Assembly: GCF_009650995.1 (NCBI RefSeq)
Contig: NZ_WHVV01000011.1
Span: 1-64,000, forward strand
Reading direction: 5' to 3'
Length of the DNA: 64,000 nucleotides
DNA from: Sporosarcina cascadiensis
GTDB taxonomy: Bacteria; Bacillota; Bacilli; Bacillales_A; Planococcaceae
In this document: one piece after another, positions 28,573 to 37,025 of the stretch
Layout: each line of letters opens with the position of its first letter
How positions within the stretch are numbered: the first letter of the stretch is position 1
Position numbers and translations under genes: made by a program
The notes under the pieces: generated by a model
The model's database searches: none
The model's input: only the letters and a program-made list of their open reading frames with translations
Told to the model about the DNA's origin: nothing

Positions 28573-28806
28573 TTCGTAATGATTACCAATATTATTGTGA
28601 ACTACACATGGAGAAAGCAAGAAAACTTACATCCTCCTTTTACATCAGCCCTAAAGATTAGGAGTAAATAGAGCCGTCAATCGTGATAATTTGTATGGTG
28701 ACAAGCATTCGAAACTAACACGATTGTTCCATGCATTGGCACTCAACACGAGACTTGTTTTTCCAGACCATTGCTAGTACTATTCTAATTAAGGGAGGTG
28801 ATTAAA

Positions 28807-29115
28807 TTGGAACAAGAAACAATCCTGAAAGAAATTTTACATGCTATTCAGCTTCACGGTGAACGTACAGATCAGAAGTTAGAAGAAATGGAACAGAAGT
28901 TCGATTCTCGTTTCGAACAAATCGATCAGCGATTCGAACAAATTGATCGACGTTTTGAACAAATGGATCAGCGTTTTGATCGATTGGAAATAAAAGTTGA
29001 CGGTATCCGCTTAGACTTGTCAGACACCCAGAGAACCAGTAACTTCACCCTCAGCAAATTGGCTGCCCACGACGAAAAGCTTCTGAAACTTTCACAAGAA
29101 AATGATATACAATGA
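28807..29115 (+). CDS. Small coiled-coil protein
   Basis: 102 residues from TTG 28807, six bases after GGGAGGTG. The sequence is one long coiled coil with a 7-residue repeat, FEQIDQR / FEQIDRR / FEQMDQR / FDRLEIK, between ~35 and 65. Such proteins are common in Bacillales and phage-like regions; no enzymatic role is expected. A terminator follows. A decayed relative may lie at ~12003-12220. Confidence 0.7.
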   Translation: MEQETILKEILHAIQLHGERTDQKLEEMEQKFDSRFEQIDQRFEQIDRRFEQMDQRFDRLEIKVDGIRLDLSDTQRTSNFTLSKLAAHDEKLLKLSQENDIQ

Positions 29116-29150
29116 ATTCCTTTCCGCGAATTTTCTCTATGTTAAACACT

Positions 29151-29184
29151 ATCTGCCGCACTCAAAAGCAGCAGCGCGGCAGAT
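29151..29184 (+). terminator. Hairpin after the coiled-coil gene
   Basis: ATCTGCCGC (29151-29159) pairs with GCGGCAGAT (29176-29184). The T run is poor. Confidence 0.5.
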
Positions 29185-29329
29185 GTAAAATAGGTGTTTG
29201 CTGCCGTCTACACAACAAGCGAGCGGCCATCCACCTCGATTACGGTCTGTTGATGCAATAAATTCACTTAGATTTCCAAGTAATTTATTGTGCAAGGGTC
29301 TGGTGTCCTATTTCCAAAACGTTTTCAAT

Positions 29330-29623
29330 TTATGATTTAATGTATAAGTTTTTATCATCTTCACTCGCTTTACCAATAGTAAAAGACGTGTTTAAGGTTT
29401 TTGCTAACTGAGCTAATGTATCTGTTTTCGGACTTGTCAAACCCGCCTCAATTCTTCCGATTGTTGATTTGGGTAATCTGGCTAAATCCGCTAATTCCTG
29501 TTGTGAAAGGTTTCTTTTTTTCCTTTCCCTTCTCAACTGTACTGCTATCTGTCCTTCTTTCCTCGTCTTTATAGCATGATCTTCTCCAACCACGTCAGAA
29601 AATCTTTTATAAAAGTCATCCAT
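29330..29623 (-). CDS. XRE-family HTH antitoxin
   Basis: 97 residues. The Cro/C1-type HTH spans ~28-82 (NLSQQELADLARLPKSTIGR, then EAGLTSPKTDTLAQLA). It follows a RelE-type toxin gene by 13 bp in the same direction, the toxin-first order of HigBA-like type II systems. It should neutralise the toxin and repress the pair. Confidence 0.88.
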   Translation of the reverse strand: MDDFYKRFSDVVGEDHAIKTRKEGQIAVQLRRERKKRNLSQQELADLARLPKSTIGRIEAGLTSPKTDTLAQLAKTLNTSFTIGKASEDDKNLYIKS

Positions 29624-29636
29624 GAATAAAACCTCC

Positions 29637-30068
29637 TTAGTATAAACTTGGATCTATGGCACAATACTCTTCATAACATTTTTCAGCGGGCACAATGTCA
29701 GCAGACTTTATTGCTCCATTATAGTCTTTATTAAAGTAATGAAGCAAAATCACTTGTGAAAAGTTATGAATAGCGTATATAATGCGATGGTTGCCAGTAG
29801 CGCCTCCTTGAAAACCCCATCTGTATAAATCCGACCGCCCACTATTCTTCTCAATAATTTTGAACACTTGTTCACCCGGTGGAATTGTGTAATCAGGGTG
29901 AGGTTCCTGACTGATAACTTCATGTTGTCTTGCGTAGGTTGTCAAAGCTTTTAACCACGGTCCTGGTTTTCCTACTCTTTTTTCTTGTTCTGCTTCTTTA
30001 AGCAATAAATCTTCGAATTTCTGTACATTTCCAACAGAGATAACTTTATATAACGGAAGTTTAGTCAT
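29637..30068 (-). CDS. Type II toxin of the RelE/HigB superfamily
   Basis: 143 residues. The C-terminal half (RWGFQGGATGNHRIIYAIHN, then ILLHYFNKDYNGA and DIVPAEKCYEEY) has the strand-strand-helix pattern and basic/aromatic residues of RelE/HigB mRNA interferases. The N-terminal ~70 residues are a longer helical lead than in minimal RelE. Its partner is the XRE protein directly downstream. It lies between palindromic copies 2 and 3. The exact subfamily is uncertain. Confidence 0.82.
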   Translation of the reverse strand: MTKLPLYKVISVGNVQKFEDLLLKEAEQEKRVGKPGPWLKALTTYARQHEVISQEPHPDYTIPPGEQVFKIIEKNSGRSDLYRWGFQGGATGNHRIIYAIHNFSQVILLHYFNKDYNGAIKSADIVPAEKCYEEYCAIDPSLY

Positions 30069-30214
30069 ATTGATTTCCTCTTCATTATAGTATTCCCTTT
30101 ATAGTAGCATGTATGCTATCAATATGTAGTTTTTAATTACAGTTTTTTGCAGGTTAAATTGTGTTTGTACCTTGTATGAGGTTCTGGCGCCTTCGCTTTA
30201 TTTCTAAGAAATAT
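30069..30214. promoter_or_regulatory. Upstream region of the toxin-antitoxin pair
   Basis: AT-rich; TAGTAGCATGTATGCTATCA near 30101-30120 contains the inverted repeat TAGCATGTATGCTA, a plausible operator for the XRE antitoxin overlapping the toxin promoter. Confidence 0.5.
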
Positions 30215-30312
30215 AGCTGTGCACAAAACAAACACGAAAGTTCACTTATTCACGTTTGCTTGAACTTTTGTGAATGTGTAAGCAAATACGTTTGTTTCAC
30301 GCACAGGCACGC
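30215..30312. repeat. ~100-bp dispersed palindromic element, copy 3
   Basis: AGCTGTGCACAAAACAAACA at the left and CACGCACAGGCACGCC at the right, with the internal AGTTCACTTATTCACGTTTG arm. Nearly full length. Confidence 0.85.
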
Positions 30313-30575
30313 CAAAATCAAAGATTTCTAAAACGACAGCGGAGATTAATGAAAAGTTGGATAAGCTGAGCGTATTGCTTTGTGCTGAAAAGAAAACAGT
30401 TTGCCAACTAATCTTTTTTAATATATTTCAGCAAGTGCCAACAGTCGTTGTTGATACTGCTACTTATCAAATTGTGATCTCTGAAGCGCATCGCAGAGTT
30501 TTAGCTGTGATCCGACAGCAGACCGGATTATCTGTTAGTCAGTTGGTGACTTATTGTTTTGAGAAAGATTTATGA
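30313..30575 (+). pseudogene. Member 1 of a decaying small gene family (5' truncated)
   Basis: The frame begins directly at the edge of palindrome copy 3 with KISKTTAEINEKLDKL, continues KKTVCQLIFFNIF and ends ISEAHRRVLAVIRQQTGLSV followed by SQLVTYCFEKDL and a stop. Parts of the same protein occur at 32397, 42048 and 43616. I do not recognise the family. No ribosome site is visible, so this copy has lost its start. Confidence 0.6.
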
Positions 30576-30596
30576 TTTTGATCAGTGTATTGTGTG

Positions 30597-30622
30597 AGAA
30601 TTGTGTGGGGACCAGGTACATT
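30597..30622. repeat. GGTACC-type short repeat
   Basis: AGAATTGTGTGGGGACCAGG followed by TACATTTG directly after gene-family member 1. Member 3 at 42048 is followed by the equivalent sequence, so this motif seems to be the 3' end of a larger unit. Confidence 0.6.
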
Positions 30623-30785
30623 TGTTCCAAATTACTCATTTCATCCCCCACTATTCCTGGGCAATTATGCACCTGTTTCAATACTCTAATTATACACTAA
30701 AACACTATAATACTTTCATTGTATTGGAAGATTTGAGATATTTTTAAAGTGTCTTGGCTTTAAGAGAGTGATAGAAATGAATATA

Positions 30786-30825
30786 TAAAAAAGTACTCTG
30801 CGCAATTTCTTGGCTCGAGTACTTT
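30786..30825 (-). terminator. Terminator of the WHH nuclease gene
   Basis: AAAGTACT (30790-30797) pairs with AGTACTTT (30818-30825), with an A6 run on the + strand that becomes U6 in the minus-strand transcript. Confidence 0.75.
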
Positions 30826-30867
30826 ATAACTTTTCATCTGATTAGTGTACAGCTATCTATAAAACAC

Positions 30868-31728
30868 TTATCGTGCAACAGTTCCGCCACCCCAAAGATT
30901 TCGGCCCCCTGTATGCCCGGTCATTCCATGTTCTTCTTCATTAACAAGCTGCATTCGGCCAGGCTCTTCATGATGATGCCAGTCGTAACCTTCCGGAGTC
31001 ACGGAAGACTTGAGATTTTCCACCTCATTGGCATCAAACCCCAGATCAACTGCCAGAGAAGGATCGTTTTGAATCGCCTCATATAGTGACATGTTGGCAA
31101 TACCGATATGAACAGTATCTGAATGATGGAGAGTATCTTCTGGTAACTGCATGTCGAAAGCCGAATCAAATACAGGGAAGACGCCTTCATAGGAGCCGTT
31201 TTCGTAATCTACGGTATTCGTCGCAAACGGCACTCCTGTTACTTCATGGCTGCCTCCGTCAAGCGCCATATTACGCGTCTCTAATTCAGCGGCTTCTGCT
31301 ACATCTGTATCCAACACACCTGCAAAATCAAGCACACCAACGCCAGTTGCCATAACAGCCGTCACTTTTCCCACATTTTTTAAACCATCCACCCACTGTT
31401 CGCGGTCTTGACGCATGACTCCTGTTACGGTCTGTCCAATACTCTTACCAGTGAATACTACGCCTCCTACCATGCCTTTCGCAGTACTGGATGCAGCTGA
31501 TTTCACATCATCCCAGCCTTCTGCAAGCTTGTCCTCGTCCTTTTTCACGGCACCATACGCACCAGTTACCGCGCCATCCGCAAAGTGTGCCGTGTTTTTA
31601 ATAACAGTTTGAGAGGAATGAACAACTGTATCTCCTACCTCTTTTATGTATTTACCCGTCTCAGGAAACTTTTTACCAACTGCGGTTCCTGTTAAATGAA
31701 CCTCGGTTTTCACAATGCCTCCGCCCAT
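30868..31728 (-). CDS. Orphan toxin with C-terminal WHH (HNH/Endo VII) nuclease domain
   Basis: 286 residues from ATG 31728, 8 nt after AGGAG. The C-terminal ~90 residues include TPEGYDWHHHEEPGRMQLVN and GMTGHTGGRNLWGGG, the WHHH and HTGG motifs of the colicin-DNase/WHH nuclease fold found in polymorphic toxins. The N-terminal ~140 residues are Gly/Ala/Val-rich helical sequence without an LXG, YeeF or signal region. No immunity gene follows on the same strand; a terminator comes 43 bp after the stop. It sits between palindrome copies 3 and 4. Confidence 0.82.
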   Translation of the reverse strand: MGGGIVKTEVHLTGTAVGKKFPETGKYIKEVGDTVVHSSQTVIKNTAHFADGAVTGAYGAVKKDEDKLAEGWDDVKSAASSTAKGMVGGVVFTGKSIGQTVTGVMRQDREQWVDGLKNVGKVTAVMATGVGVLDFAGVLDTDVAEAAELETRNMALDGGSHEVTGVPFATNTVDYENGSYEGVFPVFDSAFDMQLPEDTLHHSDTVHIGIANMSLYEAIQNDPSLAVDLGFDANEVENLKSSVTPEGYDWHHHEEPGRMQLVNEEEHGMTGHTGGRNLWGGGTVAR

Positions 31729-31903
31729 CGTATTCACTCCTGAAGCAATCTTTCAAAAAACTCTCATCTCACCCACTCCTATATCTCATGTCATAGTTAC
31801 CATTCAATTCTTATGAACTAGTATAACATTCAAAAGTGATAGTAAGTACCTAATATTTTCACATTGTATCCTTTTCGCCCCCTCCCTTCAATATTACCTT
31901 TTA

Positions 31904-32003
31904 TTGCCTGTGCACAAAACTAACATGAAAGTTCACTTATTCACGTTTGTTTGAACTTACGTGAATGTTTAAACAGACACGATTGTTTTGTGCACAGGCA
32001 CGC
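31904..32003. repeat. ~100-bp dispersed palindromic element, copy 4
   Basis: Full-length copy: TTGCCTGTGCACAAAACTAA at the left, TTTGTGCACAGGCACGC at the right, with TTCACTTATTCACGTTTGTT and GTGAATGTTTAAACAGACAC inside. Confidence 0.87.
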
Positions 32004-32049
32004 AAATTCGTTTTCCCAATTATTCAATGGATATTAGATAAGGAGAATA

Positions 32050-32096
32050 AAAAAGCAACTGTGCGACGGGACTTCCGTTCGCACAGTCGCTTTTCT
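32050..32096. terminator. Hairpin terminator, orientation unclear
   Basis: AAAAGC-ACTGTGCG at the left pairs with CGCACAGT-GCTTTT at the right around the loop near 32067-32078; A and T runs on both sides. Confidence 0.65.
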
Positions 32097-32396
32097 TCTT
32101 TAAATGGACTTTTTCAGCGGCCTCGCTAAAGCAGGTGGTTGTTTAAGTTTGCTATACCAGTGTGTCAGTTTCTCACCTACGTATTACGGCGGCCATAAAA
32201 CGGTAAATGAATCAAATAATTGCTCCGTATCTAAATGTTATACCGTCAATAGAGTCAAAGTTTATAATTAAGAAGAAAAGAAATTGAGCTTCTGATTACT
32301 TCAAATAGAGAAAAATACTGCCAATCGGGGAATGTCTGCAAATTTGTTAGACAGGGCATATTAGTCAATTGTCTATAAAATAAGAGAGCTTAGACA

Positions 32397-32622
32397 CTAG
32401 GAACTGTTTTGGAAATCAGCAGTTGAATTTCCTTCGCGGTTGATTGCTACGGGAACAACCGTTTGTTTTCCCGCTTCTATTAAGACCTCTAAACCGACAG
32501 CTGCGATTAGTGAAAAGTTGAATAAGATGAGCACCTTGCTTTGTCTAAAAAAGAGAACAATTTGCCAACTAACCATTTTCATATATTCCAGCTATCGCTT
32601 GAAAGAAGAGGCAAGAAGGTGA
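32397..32622 (+). pseudogene. Member 2 of the decaying small gene family
   Basis: Translates to ATGTTVCFPASIKTSKPTAA, ISEKLNKMSTLLCLKKRTIC, QLTIFIYSSYR; the same core as members 1 and 4. The 3' half (ISEAHR ... YCFE) is missing and no ribosome site precedes it. Confidence 0.55.
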
Positions 32623-32664
32623 CCACCAAAATATAGTTAATCAACAGGCATGTTAAAATAGTTA

Positions 32665-33918
32665 TCATTTAACCAAAAATAACGATAGCTGTGGCACAAA
32701 CATAATTACAAATAACGCCATAATCAAGATAATAATAAACGGTAAAACTCCTTTTATTACTTCCATAATTGGCATCTTACTAATTCCCGCAGCTACATAT
32801 AAATTTAATCCAAATGGTGGCGTTATCATACCGATCGCAAGATTAACTATCATAATAACTCCAAAATGAACAGGGTCAATTCCAAGTTCCATGGTAATTG
32901 GTAAAAAGAGTGGTGTAAATATTAATACTGCCGCACTTGCGTCGAGAAACATTCCAGCAATTAGCAAGATGACCGTTACCATTAATAGAAACATTAATTG
33001 AGTATCCGCAAATCCAAGTATTACAGAAGCAAGTTTTGCTGGTATTTGCTGATAGGTTAAGTACCAACTAAAAATATTTGCTGAAGCTATAATTAGCATG
33101 ATCATTGCAGAAGTAACTACAGATTTTATTGTAATTTGAATTAGATTTTTTAAATTTAATTCTTTATATATAAATGCACCAATTAACATACTATACACGA
33201 TAGCAACGCCTGCAGCTTCTGTCGGTGTAAATATCCCAGTATATATACCACCCAGAATAATAATTGGCAGTACAAGTCCCCAAACTGCCTTTCTAAATGA
33301 ATGCCACAACTCCACGAAACTCACTGTTTCTTCTGATTTAATACCTGCTCTTTTAGCAACAATATAACTTGCAATCATCAAAACTATTCCAATAAAAATA
33401 CCTGGAATTATTCCCGCTATAAATAAATCACTAATGGAAACTTCTGCGGCTCCGCCATAGACTAACAGTGTAATACTAGGTGGAATAATGATTCCGAGAG
33501 TACCTGCAGCCGACATTAGACCTAAGGTAAATCTTTTTGGATACTGGGCCTCATTTAAGGAAGGAATCATTATACCGCCAATTGCTGCCACAGTTGCTGG
33601 ACTAGAACCAGATATTGCGGCGAAAATCATCGATGACATAACTCCCGCAATTGGTAAACCACCAGTAATCCTTCCTACTAATCTCTTTGCAAAATCAATT
33701 AACCTCTTTGAAATTCCTCCTGCTAGCATTAAATCACCAGCGTAGATAAAGAAAGGAATTGCCATTAATGAAAAGGAATCTACACCAGCGAACAAAGTTC
33801 TTGCAAAAACATCAATGGATATTCCATTTTGCACCAATGCATAAAAACCGGATAAACCAATAGACACGGCAATAGGGGCTCCAATTAATAGAAGTACTGC
33901 AAGAAAAATAATAATCAT
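32665..33918 (-). CDS. dctM: TRAP transporter large permease, DctM
   Basis: 417 residues, almost wholly hydrophobic with about 12 helices and the DctM signature GIITPPFGLNLY near the C-terminus (seen as NLAIGMITPPFGLNLYVAAG). It is the large membrane subunit that couples Na+ to uptake of an organic acid or sugar acid. Its ATG overlaps the stop of the DctQ gene (ATGA), so the two are translationally coupled. Confidence 0.95.
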   Translation of the reverse strand: MIIIFLAVLLLIGAPIAVSIGLSGFYALVQNGISIDVFARTLFAGVDSFSLMAIPFFIYAGDLMLAGGISKRLIDFAKRLVGRITGGLPIAGVMSSMIFAAISGSSPATVAAIGGIMIPSLNEAQYPKRFTLGLMSAAGTLGIIIPPSITLLVYGGAAEVSISDLFIAGIIPGIFIGIVLMIASYIVAKRAGIKSEETVSFVELWHSFRKAVWGLVLPIIILGGIYTGIFTPTEAAGVAIVYSMLIGAFIYKELNLKNLIQITIKSVVTSAMIMLIIASANIFSWYLTYQQIPAKLASVILGFADTQLMFLLMVTVILLIAGMFLDASAAVLIFTPLFLPITMELGIDPVHFGVIMIVNLAIGMITPPFGLNLYVAAGISKMPIMEVIKGVLPFIIILIMALFVIMFVPQLSLFLVK

Positions 33919-34436
33919 TTATCAGCCCCTCCCCCTTCTAGTGGTACGTTCAGTCTATTATCCGTTTTAAGATCTTTAATATCGTCAATTAATATTTGTA
34001 AAAACCGATAAAACATCAATGCTCCACCTACTGGCACAGCTAAGTAAGGAACCGCCATAGAAATTCCTAAGGATGGAGTTACGTTACCATAATCCAGTAC
34101 ATTTAATACGACGAGTGTCCCTGACCAAATAAGAATAATGCAAAAGGCGAGACCAGCTAAATTAGCCAAGATAAAAAAGAGCTTTTTTAACTTCGTTGGT
34201 AGGATAACTACAATTGCATCCACAGTTGCATGTCCTTTTTCTCTAACGGCGATACTGCTGCCTATAAAAATACACCAAATAATTAAATACCTTGCTGCTT
34301 CTTCTGACCAAAATAAGGATTCATTAAATACATATCTCAGCACTACCTGAATAAATATCAGTAATGATGAGCCAAGCATGGTCGAAACTGCTAAGTATTC
34401 TTCTATGCGGTTTAAAAACTTGTTTAACTTCCCCAT
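33915..34436 (-). CDS. dctQ: TRAP transporter small permease, DctQ
   Basis: 173 residues with four membrane helices, including the family-typical region FWSEEAARYLIIWCIFIGSS (~40-60). It links the binding protein to DctM. ATG follows GGGGGG. It lies 63 bp after the binding-protein stop. Confidence 0.94.
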   Translation of the reverse strand: MGKLNKFLNRIEEYLAVSTMLGSSLLIFIQVVLRYVFNESLFWSEEAARYLIIWCIFIGSSIAVREKGHATVDAIVVILPTKLKKLFFILANLAGLAFCIILIWSGTLVVLNVLDYGNVTPSLGISMAVPYLAVPVGGALMFYRFLQILIDDIKDLKTDNRLNVPLEGGGADK

Positions 34437-34499
34437 AGTACCCCCCCACGAGATATTAAAGTTAGGGCGAATTTATCGCCCCATATTTTTATATAATGA

Positions 34500-35516
34500 C
34501 TACTGTTTCATTGCAGCTTCAAGGAGCTCTTCACTTCCTTCTATTTTTGCAAATACGTCATAAGCTTCTTCCATTGCAACTCTGAATGCTTGTTTTTGTT
34601 CTGTTGTTAGCTCCGTAATTTCGATTCCTGATTCTTTTAATGTTTTCATGTATCCTTCCTCATCTGCAATTGAATCCTTCCACTGCCACTCAGTTACTTC
34701 TTTAGCCACTTCATCTACATCAGATTTTAAATTATCCGGAAGATCTTGATAAAACTTATCGCTAATTGTTAGAACATAGCCCATATACCCATGCTCACTT
34801 AAAGTAATATAATCTTGAACTTCATAAAATCTTTTACTAATTACATTTGATAATGGATTTTCTTGACCGTCTGCTGTCCCCGTTTGTAATGCTGTATAAA
34901 GTTCCGCAAAGTCAATGGAAACACCTGAAGCATTTACGGCCTTGAATTGAGTGATGAGCAATGGACTCTGCGATGTTCTAATCTTCAAACCACTCATGTC
35001 CTTTGGTGTTTCAATTGGACGCACCGAATTTGTTAAATGTTTAAAACCACCATCCCAAAATCCTAGCACATGTAATCCTTGAGATTTTAACTTTTCCCCC
35101 AACATTGAACCTAGTTCACCATTGGTCGCTTCATATGCATGATCCCGATCTTCAAACAAGTATGGTAAATCAAATACCTCATACTCTTTGGAAAAAGACG
35201 GAAGAACTCCTGTAAATGGAGCATTCATTTGTATTGCACCTGATTGCATTTGCTCTAGTATCTCCCGATCACTACCTAACTGCGAATCTGGAAAGACTTC
35301 TACAGTAATTTGACCGTCTGTTCGCTCTTCAATTAATTCCTTGAACTTTTCTGCAGCCTTTCCTTTTGCTGTAGTAGGATTTACGACGTGGGCAAACTTT
35401 ATTACATACTTTTCATTCGTTTCTCCACTAACCTTTTGATCTTTATCACTGCAGCCCGCAATAAACAATAAGAGTACTAGACTAATGACCAAATGAGATA
35501 TTAATTTCCCTTTCAA
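34500..35516 (-). CDS. dctP: TRAP transporter substrate-binding lipoprotein, DctP
   Basis: 338 residues with a lipoprotein signal (lipobox IAGCS, Cys ~22). The DctP features are visible: FAHVVNPTTAKGKAAEKFKE at the start of the mature protein, and the ligand-binding Arg region GLKIRTSQSPL (~165-175) with ADGQENPLSN (~230). Its ligands in this family are carboxylates such as C4-dicarboxylates, uronates or aldonates. TTG start with AAAGGGGG upstream. First of the three TRAP genes. Confidence 0.94.
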   Translation of the reverse strand: MKGKLISHLVISLVLLLFIAGCSDKDQKVSGETNEKYVIKFAHVVNPTTAKGKAAEKFKELIEERTDGQITVEVFPDSQLGSDREILEQMQSGAIQMNAPFTGVLPSFSKEYEVFDLPYLFEDRDHAYEATNGELGSMLGEKLKSQGLHVLGFWDGGFKHLTNSVRPIETPKDMSGLKIRTSQSPLLITQFKAVNASGVSIDFAELYTALQTGTADGQENPLSNVISKRFYEVQDYITLSEHGYMGYVLTISDKFYQDLPDNLKSDVDEVAKEVTEWQWKDSIADEEGYMKTLKESGIEITELTTEQKQAFRVAMEEAYDVFAKIEGSEELLEAAMKQ

Positions 35517-35610
35517 GATAAATCCCCCTTTTTTTGCATTCGCGTATGATTTTTTATGCCTAGCCGCCTAGCCAATAAAATACCTATAACTTTTCTGTTC
35601 ATACTAACAG

Positions 35611-36756
35611 CTACTTTAGTAAGCTAGTTGTTATTCGAAAGGAATCTACTAAATGTATTACCTGTTTCGTTTGTTCATATAATAAGTTTTCTGCTTGATC
35701 CATACATTCTCCAAGAGATAATGGTTTGTTAACGATTGAAAAACAACCTGAAAATCTCTGTCTTAATATTTCCAAATTCCCGGCAAGGCTACCTGATATT
35801 AAAATAGCGGGTACCTTGTGTTTATCTGCAAGTGACGCAATATAACCAGGTGCCTTACCGTACAAAGTCTGCTCATCACTTTGTCCCTCGCCCGTGATTA
35901 CTAAGTCTGCCTGCTGAATTGCTTCTTCTAAATTTATTGCATCTGCGATTAACTCTGCACCAGAAACGAGATGTGCACCTATTGCAAGCAGTGCAAAACC
36001 AACTCCGCCAGCAGCACCAGCTCCTGGCACATCTTTTAGCTTTTTATCTATTGTCGATTCGATAATATTTCCAAAGTTATATAATGATTGGTCATATTTC
36101 TGTACTTGTTCCTTTGAAGCTCCTTTTTGTGGTCCGTAAACTTCACTCGCACCACGTTTTCCACAAAGTGGATTATCCACATCACATGCCACTTTGATTG
36201 TAACTTCTGCCAACCTTGGATCCACCCCAGCAAATATAACCTTCCTAATATTCTGTAGACTTATGCCATACGGACCAACCTCGACTCCATCTTCATTCCA
36301 TGCCTTCATTCCTAAAGCTAGGAACATGCCAAGTCCTCCATCATTCGTTGCACTACCACCAAGTCCTATTACAAATGATGTACAGCCCCTGTCTAAGGCG
36401 GCAAGAATAACCTCACCTAAACCAAAAGAAGTTGTAAAATCGGGATTTCTTTCATCGATAGGAACTTGCATTAGTCCAGCAATATTTGCATACTCAATAA
36501 TTGCAGTTTTTGAATTAACGATTGCGTAGTTTGTGTTTATTCTCTCTCCTAAAGGACCTGTACATTCCAATGAAATCATTTCGCCTTTAGTCGATGCCAT
36601 CAATGCATCAATCGTACCCTCCCCTCCATCCGCCATAGGATTCATAGTAACGGTATGTTTTACATTAACATCCAATATGGCTTTTTTCATTATTTCAGAT
36701 GCTTGTATAGAGTCTAAACTTCCTTTAAATGAGTCTGGTGCAATCACGATATTCAT
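35611..36756 (-). CDS. glxK: Glycerate 2-kinase (GlxK/GarK family)
   Basis: 381 residues from ATG 36756, six bases after AAAGGAG. It begins MNIVIAPDSFKGSLDSIQAS and contains MADGGEGTIDAL and GLGGSATNDGGLGM, all family hallmarks; length is normal. It phosphorylates D-glycerate to 2-phosphoglycerate with ATP. It lies just upstream of the TRAP genes and downstream of the isomerase-aldolase-oxidoreductase set, suggesting that catabolism ends at glycerate. A cre-like site lies 43 bp upstream. Confidence 0.93.
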   Translation of the reverse strand: MNIVIAPDSFKGSLDSIQASEIMKKAILDVNVKHTVTMNPMADGGEGTIDALMASTKGEMISLECTGPLGERINTNYAIVNSKTAIIEYANIAGLMQVPIDERNPDFTTSFGLGEVILAALDRGCTSFVIGLGGSATNDGGLGMFLALGMKAWNEDGVEVGPYGISLQNIRKVIFAGVDPRLAEVTIKVACDVDNPLCGKRGASEVYGPQKGASKEQVQKYDQSLYNFGNIIESTIDKKLKDVPGAGAAGGVGFALLAIGAHLVSGAELIADAINLEEAIQQADLVITGEGQSDEQTLYGKAPGYIASLADKHKVPAILISGSLAGNLEILRQRFSGCFSIVNKPLSLGECMDQAENLLYEQTKQVIHLVDSFRITTSLLK

Positions 36757-36798
36757 ATATTGCTCCTTTTTTACGTATTGCATTAATTAAACAAAGGG

Positions 36799-36814
36799 TT
36801 GGTAGCGCTTACAA
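36799..36814. promoter_or_regulatory. Catabolite-responsive element (cre)-like site
   Basis: The minus strand reads TTGTAAGCGCTACCAA, close to the CcpA consensus WTGNAANCGNWNNCA, 43 bp upstream of the glycerate kinase start. Rest of 36757-37025: AT-rich, no gene; GCTGAG ... CTCAGC arms (36825-36877) can form a hairpin. Confidence 0.6.
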
Positions 36815-37025
36815 ATAATAAAAAGCTGAGTGCGAAAGTAATCAGTTAGTTGACAAACTGACAGCGTCTCAGCTTAGCTTAGCACGAGAGGCTTCCCCCT
36901 ATACCCAAAGCGAAGGAAGGAATTCACTTTATCAATTGATAAACTACCTATTCGTATGTACGCTAAGGAAATATGAATAAGCAGAAAAGAGAATAGAAAG
37001 TACTATTCTCTTGCATACACAACCA

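Larger units (their letters stand above)
31729..32664. other. Non-coding region with repeats and a gene remnant
   Basis: Contains palindrome copy 4 (31904-32003), a hairpin at 32050-32096 and gene-family member 2 (32397-32622). TGTATCCTTTTCGCCCCCTC (31865-31884), continuing CCTTC, matches 12599-12623 just upstream of the HTH gene in 24 of 25 positions. No intact gene. Confidence 0.5.
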
